Source of the DNA: Candidatus Dactylopiibacterium carminicum
GTDB taxonomy: Bacteria > Pseudomonadota > Gammaproteobacteria > Burkholderiales > Rhodocyclaceae
Direction: 5' to 3'
DNA length: 48,539 bases
Assembly (NCBI RefSeq): GCF_014736495.1
Contig: NZ_MDUX01000026.1
Location: forward strand, 1-48,539
Part shown: positions 16,277 to 24,648 of the stretch, piece by piece
Position numbering within the stretch: position 1 is the stretch's first letter
How the letters are laid out: every line of letters begins with the position of its first letter
Made by a program: the position numbers and the translations under genes
The notes under the pieces: model-generated
The model's input: the letters and a program-made list of their open reading frames with translations, nothing else
The model's database searches: none
What the model was told of the DNA's origin: nothing

Positions 16277-17320
16277 ATGCGCAGCAAAATCGTGATGGGC
16301 CTCCTGGCCCTGGCGATGTCGGCAGGCGTACATGCAGCGACCGACTATCCCAGTGGCTATACCAAGTGTGTCAAGGAAGGTGAGACTTGCAGCATGAGCG
16401 GAACCCGCTCGGTGGCTTTCGGCAAGTCAGGTACGTTTGTGTATGCGACGCTGACGGGCTCGTTTACATGCCAGGCCTCGTTGTTCCCGTCGAACTCGAT
16501 CAGTGGTACCCGCTGGTGCTCGTATTCGGGTTCGAGCACCAGCAGCAGTGCTTCCTCCAGCAGTTCCAGCAGCCAATCGTCCTCTTCGTCGAGCAGCAGC
16601 TCGTCCTCCGGTTCGGGCAGCAGCAAGTGTGTGGCTGGGGCCAGTTTCACCAATGAGACCGTGGATTGCGGCGGCAAGACGGTGGGCCTGTCCTGCAAGG
16701 GGGACGATGAAGGCCAGCCTGCGGTGTTCACCCTGAACAACGCCACCGTGAAGAACATGCGCATCGCAGCCAACGGCGGATCGGATGGCATCCACTGCGT
16801 GGGCGGCAATTGCGTGCTGGAAAACGTGGTCTGGGAAGACATCTGCGAGGATGCAGCCTCAATCCCGTCGGTCAAGTACACCGACGTGACGATGCACATC
16901 AAGGGTGGTTCGGCCTATAACAGTGCCAGCAGTGGTGTCGGCGGCAAACCGGACAAGATCTTCCAGAACAACGGCGTGCGCGCCACGGTGAAGGTCACCA
17001 ACGGTTTCACCGCCTTGGGCGAACACGGCAAGCTGTCGCGCTCCTGCGGTGACTGCACCAGCAATAGCGGGCCTCGCTACTTCGTGATCGACGGGGCGAA
17101 GATCGACGCCAAGATCGGTTCCATCTTGGGTGTGAACCGCAACTATGGCGACAAGGCGACCATCCGCAACCTGCAGATCAAGGGCTACAAGTCTGGCTCG
17201 CCGACGGTCTGCGAAGAGTGGAAGGGCATCCAGAAAGGATCGGGCTCTACCGAGAAATACGGTGAGTTCTGGAATACCCAGTACTGTGATGTGAGCAAGA
17301 GCGACGTCACGTCCTTCTGA
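16277..17320 (+). CDS. Secreted pectate lyase, PL3, with N-terminal Cys module and Ser linker
   Basis: 347 residues. The start ATG has GAGGAGA upstream. Signal peptide 1-20 (ending GVHA). Residues 22-83 form a small four-cysteine module (C31, C38, C65, C81; core CSMSGTRSVAFGKSGTF) that resembles modules attached to other plant-cell-wall enzymes. A nearly pure serine linker spans about 84-117. The catalytic PL3 domain fills 118-347, with many cysteines and the family stretches SDGIHCVGGNCVLENVVWEDICEDA and KIFQNNGVRATV (16788-17000). PL3 enzymes cleave polygalacturonate by beta-elimination with calcium. The linker style is like that of cellulolytic and pectinolytic gammaproteobacteria. A terminator follows. 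Confidence 0.9.
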   Translation: MRSKIVMGLLALAMSAGVHAATDYPSGYTKCVKEGETCSMSGTRSVAFGKSGTFVYATLTGSFTCQASLFPSNSISGTRWCSYSGSSTSSSASSSSSSSQSSSSSSSSSSSGSGSSKCVAGASFTNETVDCGGKTVGLSCKGDDEGQPAVFTLNNATVKNMRIAANGGSDGIHCVGGNCVLENVVWEDICEDAASIPSVKYTDVTMHIKGGSAYNSASSGVGGKPDKIFQNNGVRATVKVTNGFTALGEHGKLSRSCGDCTSNSGPRYFVIDGAKIDAKIGSILGVNRNYGDKATIRNLQIKGYKSGSPTVCEEWKGIQKGSGSTEKYGEFWNTQYCDVSKSDVTSF

Positions 17321-17340
17321 TCCGTCGTCCTGACAGCAAA

Positions 17341-17371
17341 AAGCCCGGCTCAATGAGCCGGGCTTTTTTTG
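17341..17371 (+). terminator. Intrinsic terminator after the pectate lyase gene
   Basis: AAGCCCGGCT pairs perfectly with AGCCGGGCTT around a CAATG loop, followed by a run of seven or more T. It is preceded by CCTGACAGCAAAAAGCC, a 17-base string also found at the terminator near 43.5 kb. Confidence 0.93.
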
Positions 17372-17480
17372 CCGCCGGGCGGCCCACCCCCTCGGGGGCC
17401 GCGACCCCACACAGCGGGAGTGCAGGGGCCTTGCGTTGCCAGATCAGCGGTCCACCCTGCGGGCGGGCGCTGGCCCTGCC

Positions 17481-18056
17481 TTACTCCTGCTCGATGGTGA
17501 TTGCTTCGATCTTTACCTCGGCGCCGGACTCGGTGCGGATTTGCACGAAGGAGGTGGCATCCCCCAGGCTACCAGTGAATACATTGTCTCCGGCCTTGAG
17601 TTCGCCCACGCCGACGCGTACGAGTTGCGAACCGCGACCCAGCGGGCTGTCCGCTTGGCGGGAGGTGCTGTTGTTCACATAGATGTAGAAGCTGTCCTTG
17701 CCGGCTGTCTTGGTGGTGGCTTCCGCGATGCGCACGGTGATTTTGTAGGGTTTGGAGAAATCCAGCACCCCGGCAGGTCGGCCACTGCCCGTACTCTCGG
17801 GGATCTTGCCATCAGCGCCTGGCACGGCCCCGATGGTGAAGCGCGCGCCGGGCAGCACGAGTGCGCCATCGGCAATGGCCGGCTTGCCGCCGGTCACGGT
17901 CAGCAGTGGTTTGGAGGCCTCTTCGGGTAGCGCCTTGAAAGCCGCAGAGAACGGGTCACCGTTCTTGAACTCCAGCTTCAGCGGTTCGGCCGCATGGGCC
18001 AGGCCGGCCACGGACATGGCCAGTGCAGTGCTCAGGGCGAGTTTGCGCAGATTCAT
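17481..18056 (-). CDS. Secreted protein, possible pectin-associated beta-sandwich domain
   Basis: 191 residues with a signal peptide (MNLRKLALSTALAMSVAGLAHA). The mature part is rich in beta-strand pattern (ARFTIGAVPG, GVLDFSKPYKITVRI, SFYIYVNNST) and resembles accessory domains I associate with secreted pectate lyases, which suggests polysaccharide or calcium binding. No catalytic motif is visible. It converges on the PL3 gene. The start at 18056 overlaps the stop of a 10-codon leader created by a 29-bp duplication. Alternative: a stand-alone periplasmic protein unrelated to pectin. Confidence 0.6.
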   Translation of the reverse strand: MNLRKLALSTALAMSVAGLAHAAEPLKLEFKNGDPFSAAFKALPEEASKPLLTVTGGKPAIADGALVLPGARFTIGAVPGADGKIPESTGSGRPAGVLDFSKPYKITVRIAEATTKTAGKDSFYIYVNNSTSRQADSPLGRGSQLVRVGVGELKAGDNVFTGSLGDATSFVQIRTESGAEVKIEAITIEQE

Positions 18057-18089
18057 CGAATCAGGGCGAGTTTGCGCAGATTCATCGAA
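18032..18089 (-). repeat. Perfect 29-bp tandem duplication over the start codon
   Basis: 18032-18060 and 18061-18089 are identical and contiguous. Each copy contains the ATG and the first codons (MNLRKLAL) of the secreted-protein gene. The natural ribosome site AGGAGA lies before the outer copy only. Confidence 0.97.
18053..18085 (-). CDS. 10-codon leader ORF created by the duplication
   Basis: The outer copy of the duplication encodes MNLRKLALIR and stops at a TGA that overlaps the real ATG as ATGA. It owns the AGGAGA ribosome site, so the secreted-protein gene is now probably translated by coupling from this leader. Whether the peptide itself does anything is unknown. Confidence 0.55.
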   Translation of the reverse strand: MNLRKLALIR

Positions 18090-18227
18090 TGTCTCCTGTA
18101 CTTGTTGAAAAAAGGCGATCTTGAAGCCAGCTCCTCCTGCATGAGTGCGCTCATGTCAAGTAAAACGGAAGTAGCTTTGTAGGATGCTGCCTGACAAGGA
18201 CAGGAGCCAGCGGCTGGAGTTCCCGGA

Positions 18228-19343
18228 TCAGCGGCAGGCGAGACGCCACAGCGAGGTGATTTCTGCCATGCGCGCAGCGTGCAGCGGATCGCTGGCATCC
18301 TGGACGCGCCGATGACGGGGGCGGATGCTGTGTCGCTCCAGCACCCGCAGGCCGGCGTCGCTGAAATGCTGCTGGAGTTCTCCGAGCGTGCGCAAGCCGA
18401 GATGCTCGGCCAGATCCGAGAGGATCAGCCAGCCCTCTCCATCGTTTTCCAGATGCGCCGGCAGGCCTTGCAGGAAACCGCGCAGCATGCGGCTTTCCGG
18501 ATCGTATACGGCAGTTTCCACGCTGCTACCGGGTTGTGCCGGCAGCCAGGGCGGATTGCATACGATCAGCCCGGCCCTGCCAGCAGGAAAGAGATCCGTC
18601 TGTTGCAGCTCGACACGTGCATCCAGACCGAGCCGGCTGATATTGCTTGCTGCGCAGGCCAGCGCACGTGGCGCCAGATCGGTGGCGACCACCTTTTGAA
18701 TGCCACGCCGGGCGAGCAGGGCCGCGATCACGCCAGTGCCGGTGCCGATATCGAAAGCGAGGCGGGCAGCGGGCAGTGGCGCCTGGGCCACGAGATCGAG
18801 ATATTCACCGCGTACTGGCGAGAACACTCCGTAGTGCGGGTGGATCTGTGCGCCCAGTGCAGGCACGAAGACGCTTTTCTTGCGCCATTCATGCGCGCTG
18901 ATCGCGCCCAGCAGTTCACGCAGGCTGACGATATAGGGCTCGCTGGCTTCGCCCCAGGCTTCCAGCCCCGCTTGTGCGAAATCCTGCGCACGGCGCAACG
19001 GGATCACATGGCCGGGGGCGACCTCGATCAGCAGGCGCCCCAATGTCTGTGCCCGCCTTGCTTGAGCCGCGCGATGCAGATTGAAGGCTTCTAGTGGCGT
19101 CTTCGCTTGTTTGCGGGGTTGGTGATCGGCACGGCGTGTCATGGCTTGCAGCAGGTTGCGCGCGTTCTGCCAGTCGCCTCGCCAGAGCAGGCCCGTGCCT
19201 TCGCTGGCGAGCTGCCAGGTGGTGCTGGCGCGCAGACTGTCGTCGGCAAGCTGTATGGCCTGCGCGGGGGGCTGCCCGGATTCGCTGAGCCAGCGTGCGC
19301 TGCGTGCCGCGCCGTGTTCTTCCCAATGGATCAGATCGTTCAC
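18228..19343 (-). CDS. Class I methyltransferase with NPPW motif
   Basis: 371 residues. A distinct N-terminal region of about 185 residues is followed by a SAM-binding fold: LAFDIGTGTGVIAALLA (motif I), VVATDLAPRALACA (motif II), and IVCNPPWLP. The (N/D)PPW/Y tetrad marks enzymes that methylate amide or amine nitrogens of nucleic acid bases or glutamine side chains. The start is GTG at 19343, overlapping the TGA of the FAD gene as GTGA, so it is translationally coupled to it. The exact substrate is unknown. Confidence 0.85.
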   Translation of the reverse strand: MNDLIHWEEHGAARSARWLSESGQPPAQAIQLADDSLRASTTWQLASEGTGLLWRGDWQNARNLLQAMTRRADHQPRKQAKTPLEAFNLHRAAQARRAQTLGRLLIEVAPGHVIPLRRAQDFAQAGLEAWGEASEPYIVSLRELLGAISAHEWRKKSVFVPALGAQIHPHYGVFSPVRGEYLDLVAQAPLPAARLAFDIGTGTGVIAALLARRGIQKVVATDLAPRALACAASNISRLGLDARVELQQTDLFPAGRAGLIVCNPPWLPAQPGSSVETAVYDPESRMLRGFLQGLPAHLENDGEGWLILSDLAEHLGLRTLGELQQHFSDAGLRVLERHSIRPRHRRVQDASDPLHAARMAEITSLWRLACR

Positions 19344-20953
19344 CGGGATGATTCCGCCATGTTGAGTGCTACGGCTTCGGCCAGCTCGATGCCGTCGACG
19401 GCTGCCGACATGATGCCGCCGGCGTAGCCTGCACCTTCACCACCCGGATAGAGGCCGCGCGTGTTGAGGCTTTGATAGTCCGGCCCGCGCCTGATGCGGA
19501 TCGGCGAGGAGGTGCGTGTTTCCACTCCGGTGAGCACGGCGTCCGGCAGATCGTAGCCACGGATCTGCTTGGCCATCTGAGGAATGGCTTCACGCATCGC
19601 CTTGATGACGTAGTCGGGCAGGGCGGTGGAAAGATCGGTCGGTGTCACCCCGGGCTTGTAGCTGGGTTCGACGGAGCCAAGGCGGGTCGAGGCTCGCCGG
19701 GCCAGGAAATCGCCGACACGCTGTGCCGGTGCGAAATAGTTGCGCCCGCCCAGCTCGAAGGCGCGGGATTCCCAGTGACGCTGGAAATCGATGCCGGCGA
19801 GCGGGTTGTCCGCCGTGGCGCCGAAATCCTCTGGATTGACGTTGACCACCAGGCCGGCATTGGCATTGCGTTCGTTGCGTGAGTACTGGCTCATGCCGTT
19901 GGTGACCACACGGCCCTCCTCGGAAGTGGCCGCCACCACGGTGCCACCCGGGCACATGCAGAAGGAATAGACAGCACGGCCATTCTTTGCGTGATAGACG
20001 AGCTTGTAGTCTGCCGCACCCAGCAATTCGTGGCCGGCAAAGGGGCCGTAGCGGCATTCATCGATCAGGCTCTGTGGGTGCTCGATGCGGAAGCCGATGG
20101 CGAAGGGTTTGGGTTCGACATAGATGCCGAGCGTGTGTACGAGCTGGAAGGTGTCGCGCGCGCTGTGGCCGACTGCGAGGATCACGTGGCGCGTGGCGAT
20201 GGTTTCCTCCCCGACCTTGATGCCGACCACCTGGCCGTTGTCGATCAGGATGTCGTCCACCTTGCTCTGGAAGCGGATCTCGCCGCCCAGCGCGATGATT
20301 TCGGCACGCATCTTCTCCACCATGCCGACCAGCCGGAAGGTGCCGATGTGTGGCCGGTTGATCCACAAGATTTCCTCGGGAGCCCCCGCCTTGACGAATT
20401 CTTCCAGCACCTTGCGCGTGAGGAAGCGTGGATCCTTGATCTGGCTGAAGAGCTTGCCGTCGGAGAATGTGCCTGCGCCGCCCTCGCCGAACTGCACATT
20501 GGATTCCGGATTCAGCATCTGCTTGCGCCAAAGCCCCCAGGTATCCTGCGTGCGTTCGCGCACGGCCTTGCCGCGTTCCAGCACGATGGGGCGGAAGCCC
20601 ATCTGCGCCAGCACCAGTGCGGCCAGTATCCCGCAGGGGCCGAAACCGACCACCACCGGCCGCTCGGCAAGCCCAAGCCGCGCGCGGGCGACAAGGCGAT
20701 AGGCCATGTCCGGGCTGGGGCCGATGTGTGCCTGCCCCTGGCAGCGTGCAAGCAGCGAGGCCTCATCGCGTACCTCCACATCCACCGAGTAGATGAACTG
20801 GATCGCACTTTTGCGACGCGCATCCGGGCTGCGCTTGAAGACCGTGTAGCGCAGCAGTTCATCTCCGGCAATGCCGAGGCGTGCCAGGATTGCGGCATGC
20901 AGGGTTTCTTCGGGATGGTCGAGGGGGAGCTTGAGTTCGGTGAGGCGGAGCAT
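19340..20953 (-). CDS. FAD-dependent oxidoreductase, uncharacterised conserved family
   Basis: 537 residues. The start ATG 20953 gives MLRLTELKLPLDHPEE; the longer frame adds ten residues with no better site. An N-terminal segment of about 85 residues precedes the dinucleotide-binding motif VVVGFGPCGILAALVLAQMG, with the acidic end VLERG. FGEGGAGTFSDGKLFSQI and the C-terminal YPGGEGAGYAGGIMSAA complete the family pattern of the conserved cytosolic FAD proteins often annotated as uncharacterised dehydrogenases. The reaction is unknown. The stop overlaps the following methyltransferase start. Confidence 0.85.
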   Translation of the reverse strand: MLRLTELKLPLDHPEETLHAAILARLGIAGDELLRYTVFKRSPDARRKSAIQFIYSVDVEVRDEASLLARCQGQAHIGPSPDMAYRLVARARLGLAERPVVVGFGPCGILAALVLAQMGFRPIVLERGKAVRERTQDTWGLWRKQMLNPESNVQFGEGGAGTFSDGKLFSQIKDPRFLTRKVLEEFVKAGAPEEILWINRPHIGTFRLVGMVEKMRAEIIALGGEIRFQSKVDDILIDNGQVVGIKVGEETIATRHVILAVGHSARDTFQLVHTLGIYVEPKPFAIGFRIEHPQSLIDECRYGPFAGHELLGAADYKLVYHAKNGRAVYSFCMCPGGTVVAATSEEGRVVTNGMSQYSRNERNANAGLVVNVNPEDFGATADNPLAGIDFQRHWESRAFELGGRNYFAPAQRVGDFLARRASTRLGSVEPSYKPGVTPTDLSTALPDYVIKAMREAIPQMAKQIRGYDLPDAVLTGVETRTSSPIRIRRGPDYQSLNTRGLYPGGEGAGYAGGIMSAAVDGIELAEAVALNMAESSR

Positions 20954-21181
20954 GGCTGGGTGGCTACGGAGCAAGGCCGGCATTTTAGGGGAGTTTGCCG
21001 CTCAGGCACGGAATCCGGAGCTGGATCTGGGCCGTCTTTCCGTGCAGATGCATATCCACGCGGCCGTTCTGTGAAATTTATGGATTGATCAAAAAAATTA
21101 TCGATTCAGTGCGAACTATTCCGCAGCGATTTTGACGGCATCTGAATAGACTGCGCTCACCCTGACAGTTGGAGCGAAATC

Positions 21182-21899
21182 ATGTTCTTGAAGAAAGCAG
21201 CGCTCGCCTTGGTTTTCTTGGTCGGTTCGGTTGTCGCCCAGGCTAGCCAACTTACCCTTGCTGGCACCTGGAGCGATACGACGCTCACCGGTACCCAGAA
21301 CTCCGTTGGAGTCACGAGCCTTACGGCGCCGTATTCCGGCGACAACCTGTTTGTCAGCCTGACCTTCACGGTGGCGGCCGGTAGCCAGCTGAGCGCCAAC
21401 GATTTCGTCTCGTTGTGGTTTGACAGTGGCTCGAGCAATGCCGACCACACCAATGTGCCGAACTTCGGTATCAAATCCGATCTTTCCGGCAGCAACGATA
21501 TCTTTGCCCGCCTCAGTGGTGTTGCCGGATCTGCGGTTTCCGGCAGCGACATCACTTCGGCCAGCAGCAGCAGCGACTACACCCTTCACCCTGGTAGCCC
21601 AGCTCTCCAAGACCGGCGGCAGCACCACCTATAACAGCCTGACCGTGTCCTTCTACGACGCAGCCAACAACCTGGTCGGCAGCACGACGGCCACGGGGAA
21701 TTCCGGCTTGTCCTCGATCAGCACCCTGGGCCTGCGTTCGGCCAATCTGGATGCGGGTGATTCCGTGACCGTCAGCGGCCTGAAGCTGGGTACCACGCTG
21801 GCTGCCGTTAGCCCTGTGCCCGAAGCTTCCACCTACGCCATGATGCTTGCTGGTCTGGCCATGATGGGTTTCATCGCACGCCGCCGTATCCGCGACTGA
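21182..21899 (+). pseudogene. PEP-CTERM sorted exported protein, interrupted by a +1 frameshift
   Basis: The first frame (21182-21634) has GGAG before the ATG, a signal peptide (MFLKKAALALVFLVGSVVAQA) and a beta-rich mature part. The homologous reading then continues in another frame to 21899. Removing one C from the CCC at 21582-21584 would restore a continuous protein of about 238 residues (SDYTFTLVAQLSK). The second part ends with a PEP-CTERM sorting signal (VPEASTYAMMLAGLAMMGF, then ARRR), recognised by exosortase/EpsH systems in exopolysaccharide producers. No exosortase gene is in the window. The break may be a true mutation, a slippage site or a sequencing error in a short homopolymer. 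Confidence 0.85.
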
Positions 21900-21921
21900 T
21901 ACCTCTTCTGTTCCGCTCCGG

Positions 21922-21953
21922 AAGCCCCGCATGCTGTTGCTGCGGGGCTTTTT
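21922..21953 (+). terminator. Intrinsic terminator after the PEP-CTERM gene
   Basis: AAGCCCCGCA (21922-21931) pairs with TGCGGGGCTT (21941-21950) around a 9-base loop, followed by TTT and a further T-rich stretch. Confidence 0.9.
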
Positions 21954-22202
21954 CTTTGTGGCCACCAGAACTGCCGGCATTCAACGGCAAGCGCTTCGCT
22001 GGTTGCTGGTTGCAACGCTCGCGCCACCCTGTCGATGCTTTGCGCGTCGGGTTTTCTGAGCCGTCCGGCCATCAGTTCGGGTCCATGCACTGGCTGCACG
22101 AAGCAAAATGCCAAGCTTGGCGGTTGTTTGTAACCCTGTGCCGGCTTAGGCCCGCATGGCGCTGGGAAAGCACACCTTCAAGCCAGCCCGGAGGATGTCA
22201 TC

Positions 22203-22958
22203 GTGTCATCAGAACTGATCCTTGCCCTGTTGGCTGGCGCGATTGCCGGGGGCTTCATCAATGGACTCGCCGGGTTTGGTACGGCACTGCTGTCGCTCGG
22301 CATCTGGCTCCAGGTAATGCCTGCGAGTCAGGCAGTAGCCATCGCGGCAGTCATGTCTGTCGTGAGCGGTGTTCAGAGCCTGTGGCTGATTCGGCGTGAT
22401 CTGGAGCGAGGAGTCCGGAATCTACCCCGCTTCCTGCTGCCTGCACTTGTCGGCATTCCGCTTGGGACGATGGTGCTGAGCCTTGTCAGCACGACGGTGC
22501 TGAAGCTCGCGATCGCGGGGCTCATGTTGCTCTACGGCGCTTTCTTCGCCTTGCGTCGGGCACTCCCGACAATCGAGCGTCCGATACCGGCAATGGATGC
22601 GTTCGTCGGTTTTCTGGGAGGCGTACTCGGGGGCGCCGCTTCGCTTTCCGGCGCATTTCCGATGATGTGGTGTGCGATGCAGCCCTGGAGCAAGCTCGAA
22701 ATCAGTGCCGTGCTGCGCCCCTACAACGTGACGATCCTGGCGTTCGCGGTCGCCCTCTTTGCCTGGCGTGGGCACTATTCGCAGGAGACCCTCCTGTTGA
22801 TCGCAATTGCTTTGCCGGCGACGCTGATCTCTTCACAGCTGGGCATGGCGGTCTTCCGGCGCCTGTCTGATGAGCAGTTCCGCAGGTTGCTCGTCTGGTT
22901 CCTGTTTTTCTCGGGCATTTTGCTGGCTCTGCGCGAGATCGTCTGGTCGGATACGTAG
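22203..22958 (+). CDS. TauE/SafE-family membrane exporter
   Basis: 251 residues, about eight hydrophobic helices in two repeats, typical of the TauE/SafE family of sulfite, sulfoacetate or other organic anion exporters. The start is GTG at 22203 with GGAGG 8 bases upstream. Repeat signatures are GGFINGLAGFGTALLSLGIW in the first half and GFLGGVLGGAASLSGAFPMMW in the second. The substrate cannot be read from sequence. The 249 bp upstream, after the PEP-CTERM terminator, show no gene and no clear promoter. It converges on the GIDE-like gene. Confidence 0.85.
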   Translation: MSSELILALLAGAIAGGFINGLAGFGTALLSLGIWLQVMPASQAVAIAAVMSVVSGVQSLWLIRRDLERGVRNLPRFLLPALVGIPLGTMVLSLVSTTVLKLAIAGLMLLYGAFFALRRALPTIERPIPAMDAFVGFLGGVLGGAASLSGAFPMMWCAMQPWSKLEISAVLRPYNVTILAFAVALFAWRGHYSQETLLLIAIALPATLISSQLGMAVFRRLSDEQFRRLLVWFLFFSGILLALREIVWSDT

Positions 22959-22993
22959 GTGCATGCCATGCCCCTGCGATGGCTCGTCTGTGC

Positions 22994-23971
22994 TTACCAG
23001 CTGGCGCCACCGGTATAAAGCCAGCCGGTGAACACCATCAGGATGAGGAAAATGATGCACCAGCCAGCTGCCTGCCCCTTCAGGCGCTTCACGAAACGGG
23101 CCGGTGGATGGTCCGCGATGAAGAAGGGGCGGCCGTCTCTGGGCGCACACAGGTGATGCTCGTCGGGCTGGCTGCTGGAGGCTGCACGCTCCCGATGGGT
23201 TTCGCGTAATGCTGCTGCTCGGGCCAGTTCCCATTCCTGCAGATCCAGCTCTCCGTTGCCGTCCAGATCGAAGCGCTGCGTATGGCCGCTGGCCTTCCAT
23301 TCCGCCAACCGGTCGCGGACTTCCACACGTAGCGGCGGGCGATCCACGCCGGGGTTGCGGCTGCTGAAGTGACCGACGGCATGAATGGGGGTGCCGGGGA
23401 TCAGCAACCACTGAGTCGTGCGCTTGTCGCCGTCGACGACCTCGTCGCAGAGCAGGGCCTCCACACGGGCGCCTTCCGGATCGATGCGGCAACGCTGTCC
23501 ATCCACATCCTCCAGATAGAACGGCGCATCGCTGCATTCCTCGTGCTCCGTCTGCCAGTTGTTGCCGTCGTCCTTTTTCTCGTGTTTGACGCGATACCAC
23601 AGGCAGGGGAGGTAATGCAGCGGTGAGCGTAGCGGCAGCTCTTCCGGTGGCACTCGGCCAATGCCACTGATGGCCGCGAAGCCCTGAGGCGTGGCTGCGA
23701 TGGGGGCATGCGGGGTATCGGCGATCAGGCGATAGCGGCGATAGGCACGCACCCACAGCAACAGCACGCCAATGGCTGCCATCAGGCTGAACAGCCAGGG
23801 CGGTGGCGTCCGATCTCCGAATACTTGAACCAGCGTGATGCCCGAGATGCATGCCAGTGCGAAGAGCATGAGCGGCAGACGCAAGCGTGGCAGACGCAAG
23901 CGTGGCAGACGGCCGAGCAGTGCGAGCAGGAGCCAGTGCCCGTCGGCGAAGGTACGGATGGAAAAACGCAT
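22994..23971 (-). CDS. GIDE-like membrane protein with an EF-hand
   Basis: 325 residues. Hydrophobic segments about 33-50 and 57-74 are followed by a soluble domain about 95-210 like the GIDE domain (ELPLRSPLHYLPCLWYRVK, FYLEDVDGQRCRIDPEGA), best known from eukaryotic mitochondrial E3 ligases and common in bacteria beside LemA. Residues 235-246 are a canonical EF-hand loop (DLDGNGELDLQE), suggesting calcium binding. A C-terminal helix lies at about 303-320. No RING domain is present, so ubiquitin-ligase annotation would be wrong. It begins 24 bp after the lemA stop. A 15-bp tandem repeat near the N-terminus encodes RLPRLRLPRLRLP. Confidence 0.8.
   Translation of the reverse strand: MRFSIRTFADGHWLLLALLGRLPRLRLPRLRLPLMLFALACISGITLVQVFGDRTPPPWLFSLMAAIGVLLLWVRAYRRYRLIADTPHAPIAATPQGFAAISGIGRVPPEELPLRSPLHYLPCLWYRVKHEKKDDGNNWQTEHEECSDAPFYLEDVDGQRCRIDPEGARVEALLCDEVVDGDKRTTQWLLIPGTPIHAVGHFSSRNPGVDRPPLRVEVRDRLAEWKASGHTQRFDLDGNGELDLQEWELARAAALRETHRERAASSSQPDEHHLCAPRDGRPFFIADHPPARFVKRLKGQAAGWCIIFLILMVFTGWLYTGGASW
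23874..23910 (-). repeat. In-frame 15-bp tandem repeat in the GIDE-like gene
   Basis: Two perfect copies of GGCAGACGCAAGCGT plus a 7-base partial copy. In the coding strand it produces repeated Arg-Leu-Arg-Leu-Pro just before the first membrane helix. Length variation here would add or remove five residues without breaking the frame. Confidence 0.9.
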
Positions 23972-23995
23972 GAGGGAGGCGGGCGGGCGTCTCTT

Positions 23996-24565
23996 TCAGG
24001 CCTGGAACAGCTTGCGCATGTCCACGTCGCGTTTTTCGCTGTTGGCGAATTTCAGCAGAGGTTGCTCGTCGAAGCCGAATCCTCGCGCGATGAAGTTGTC
24101 CGGAAACTGCTCGACGCGCACGTTGTTGAGGTTTACGGCCTCGTTGTAAAGCTCGCGGCGGTCGGCAATGGCATTTTCCAGACCGGTGATGCGGCCCTGC
24201 AACTGCATGAAGTGCTCACTCGTGCGCAGTTCGGGGTAGGCCTCGGCCACGGCGAACAAGCGCCCCAGCCCGGCGCGCAGGGCATCCTCGGCTTCACCGA
24301 GTGCACCGATGTCATGTTGCTCGCGGGCGCTGGCCACGCCGGCCCGCGCGGCGATCACGCGTTCCAGTGTCGCTTGTTCGAACTGTTGATGCTGGCGGCA
24401 GACCTCGACGAGCTTGGGCAGCTCGTCGTGGCGTTGCTTGAGCAGTACGTCGATGTTCGCCCAAGCACGTGCCACGCCATGTTTGAGCGTGACCAGGCCG
24501 TTGTAGAGCATGACGATGTAGCAAGCGATGGCCAGCGCGATGGCGCCGAGAATCCAGAGCGTCAT
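23996..24565 (-). CDS. lemA: LemA family protein
   Basis: 189 residues. One N-terminal helix (about 3-22) is followed by the LemA helical bundle: YNGLVTLKHGVARAWANIDVLLKQRHDELPKLVEV (24506-24402) is the family signature. Further matches are YPELRTSEHFMQLQGRI, IADRRELYNEAVNLNNVR and FPDNFIARGFGFDEQP. LemA proteins sit in the inner membrane facing outward and are frequently encoded with M48-type peptidases, TPM-domain proteins or GIDE proteins; their role is unclear. Here an M48-like gene lies upstream and a GIDE-like gene downstream. Confidence 0.95.
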   Translation of the reverse strand: MTLWILGAIALAIACYIVMLYNGLVTLKHGVARAWANIDVLLKQRHDELPKLVEVCRQHQQFEQATLERVIAARAGVASAREQHDIGALGEAEDALRAGLGRLFAVAEAYPELRTSEHFMQLQGRITGLENAIADRRELYNEAVNLNNVRVEQFPDNFIARGFGFDEQPLLKFANSEKRDVDMRKLFQA

Positions 24566-24648
24566 GGGCGTGTCTCCTTTCCGGTTCGGGCAGATGTTCG
24601 AGATGGCGTGAGCGGTAGGGCGTGTGCGCCAGCCGATCCTAACTGCTT

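Noticed and set aside
15831..16333. Two small minus-strand frames in the gap before the pectate lyase
   Set aside because: No ribosome sites, no plausible protein features, and one overlaps the pectate lyase start antisense.
16530..16630. Repeat-rich stretch that could look like a CRISPR or satellite
   Set aside because: It is the serine-codon linker of the pectate lyase, in frame and without spacers.
22994..23971. Annotation of the GIDE-like gene as an E3 ubiquitin ligase
   Set aside because: There is no RING domain and bacteria of this kind lack ubiquitin; only the GIDE domain is shared.
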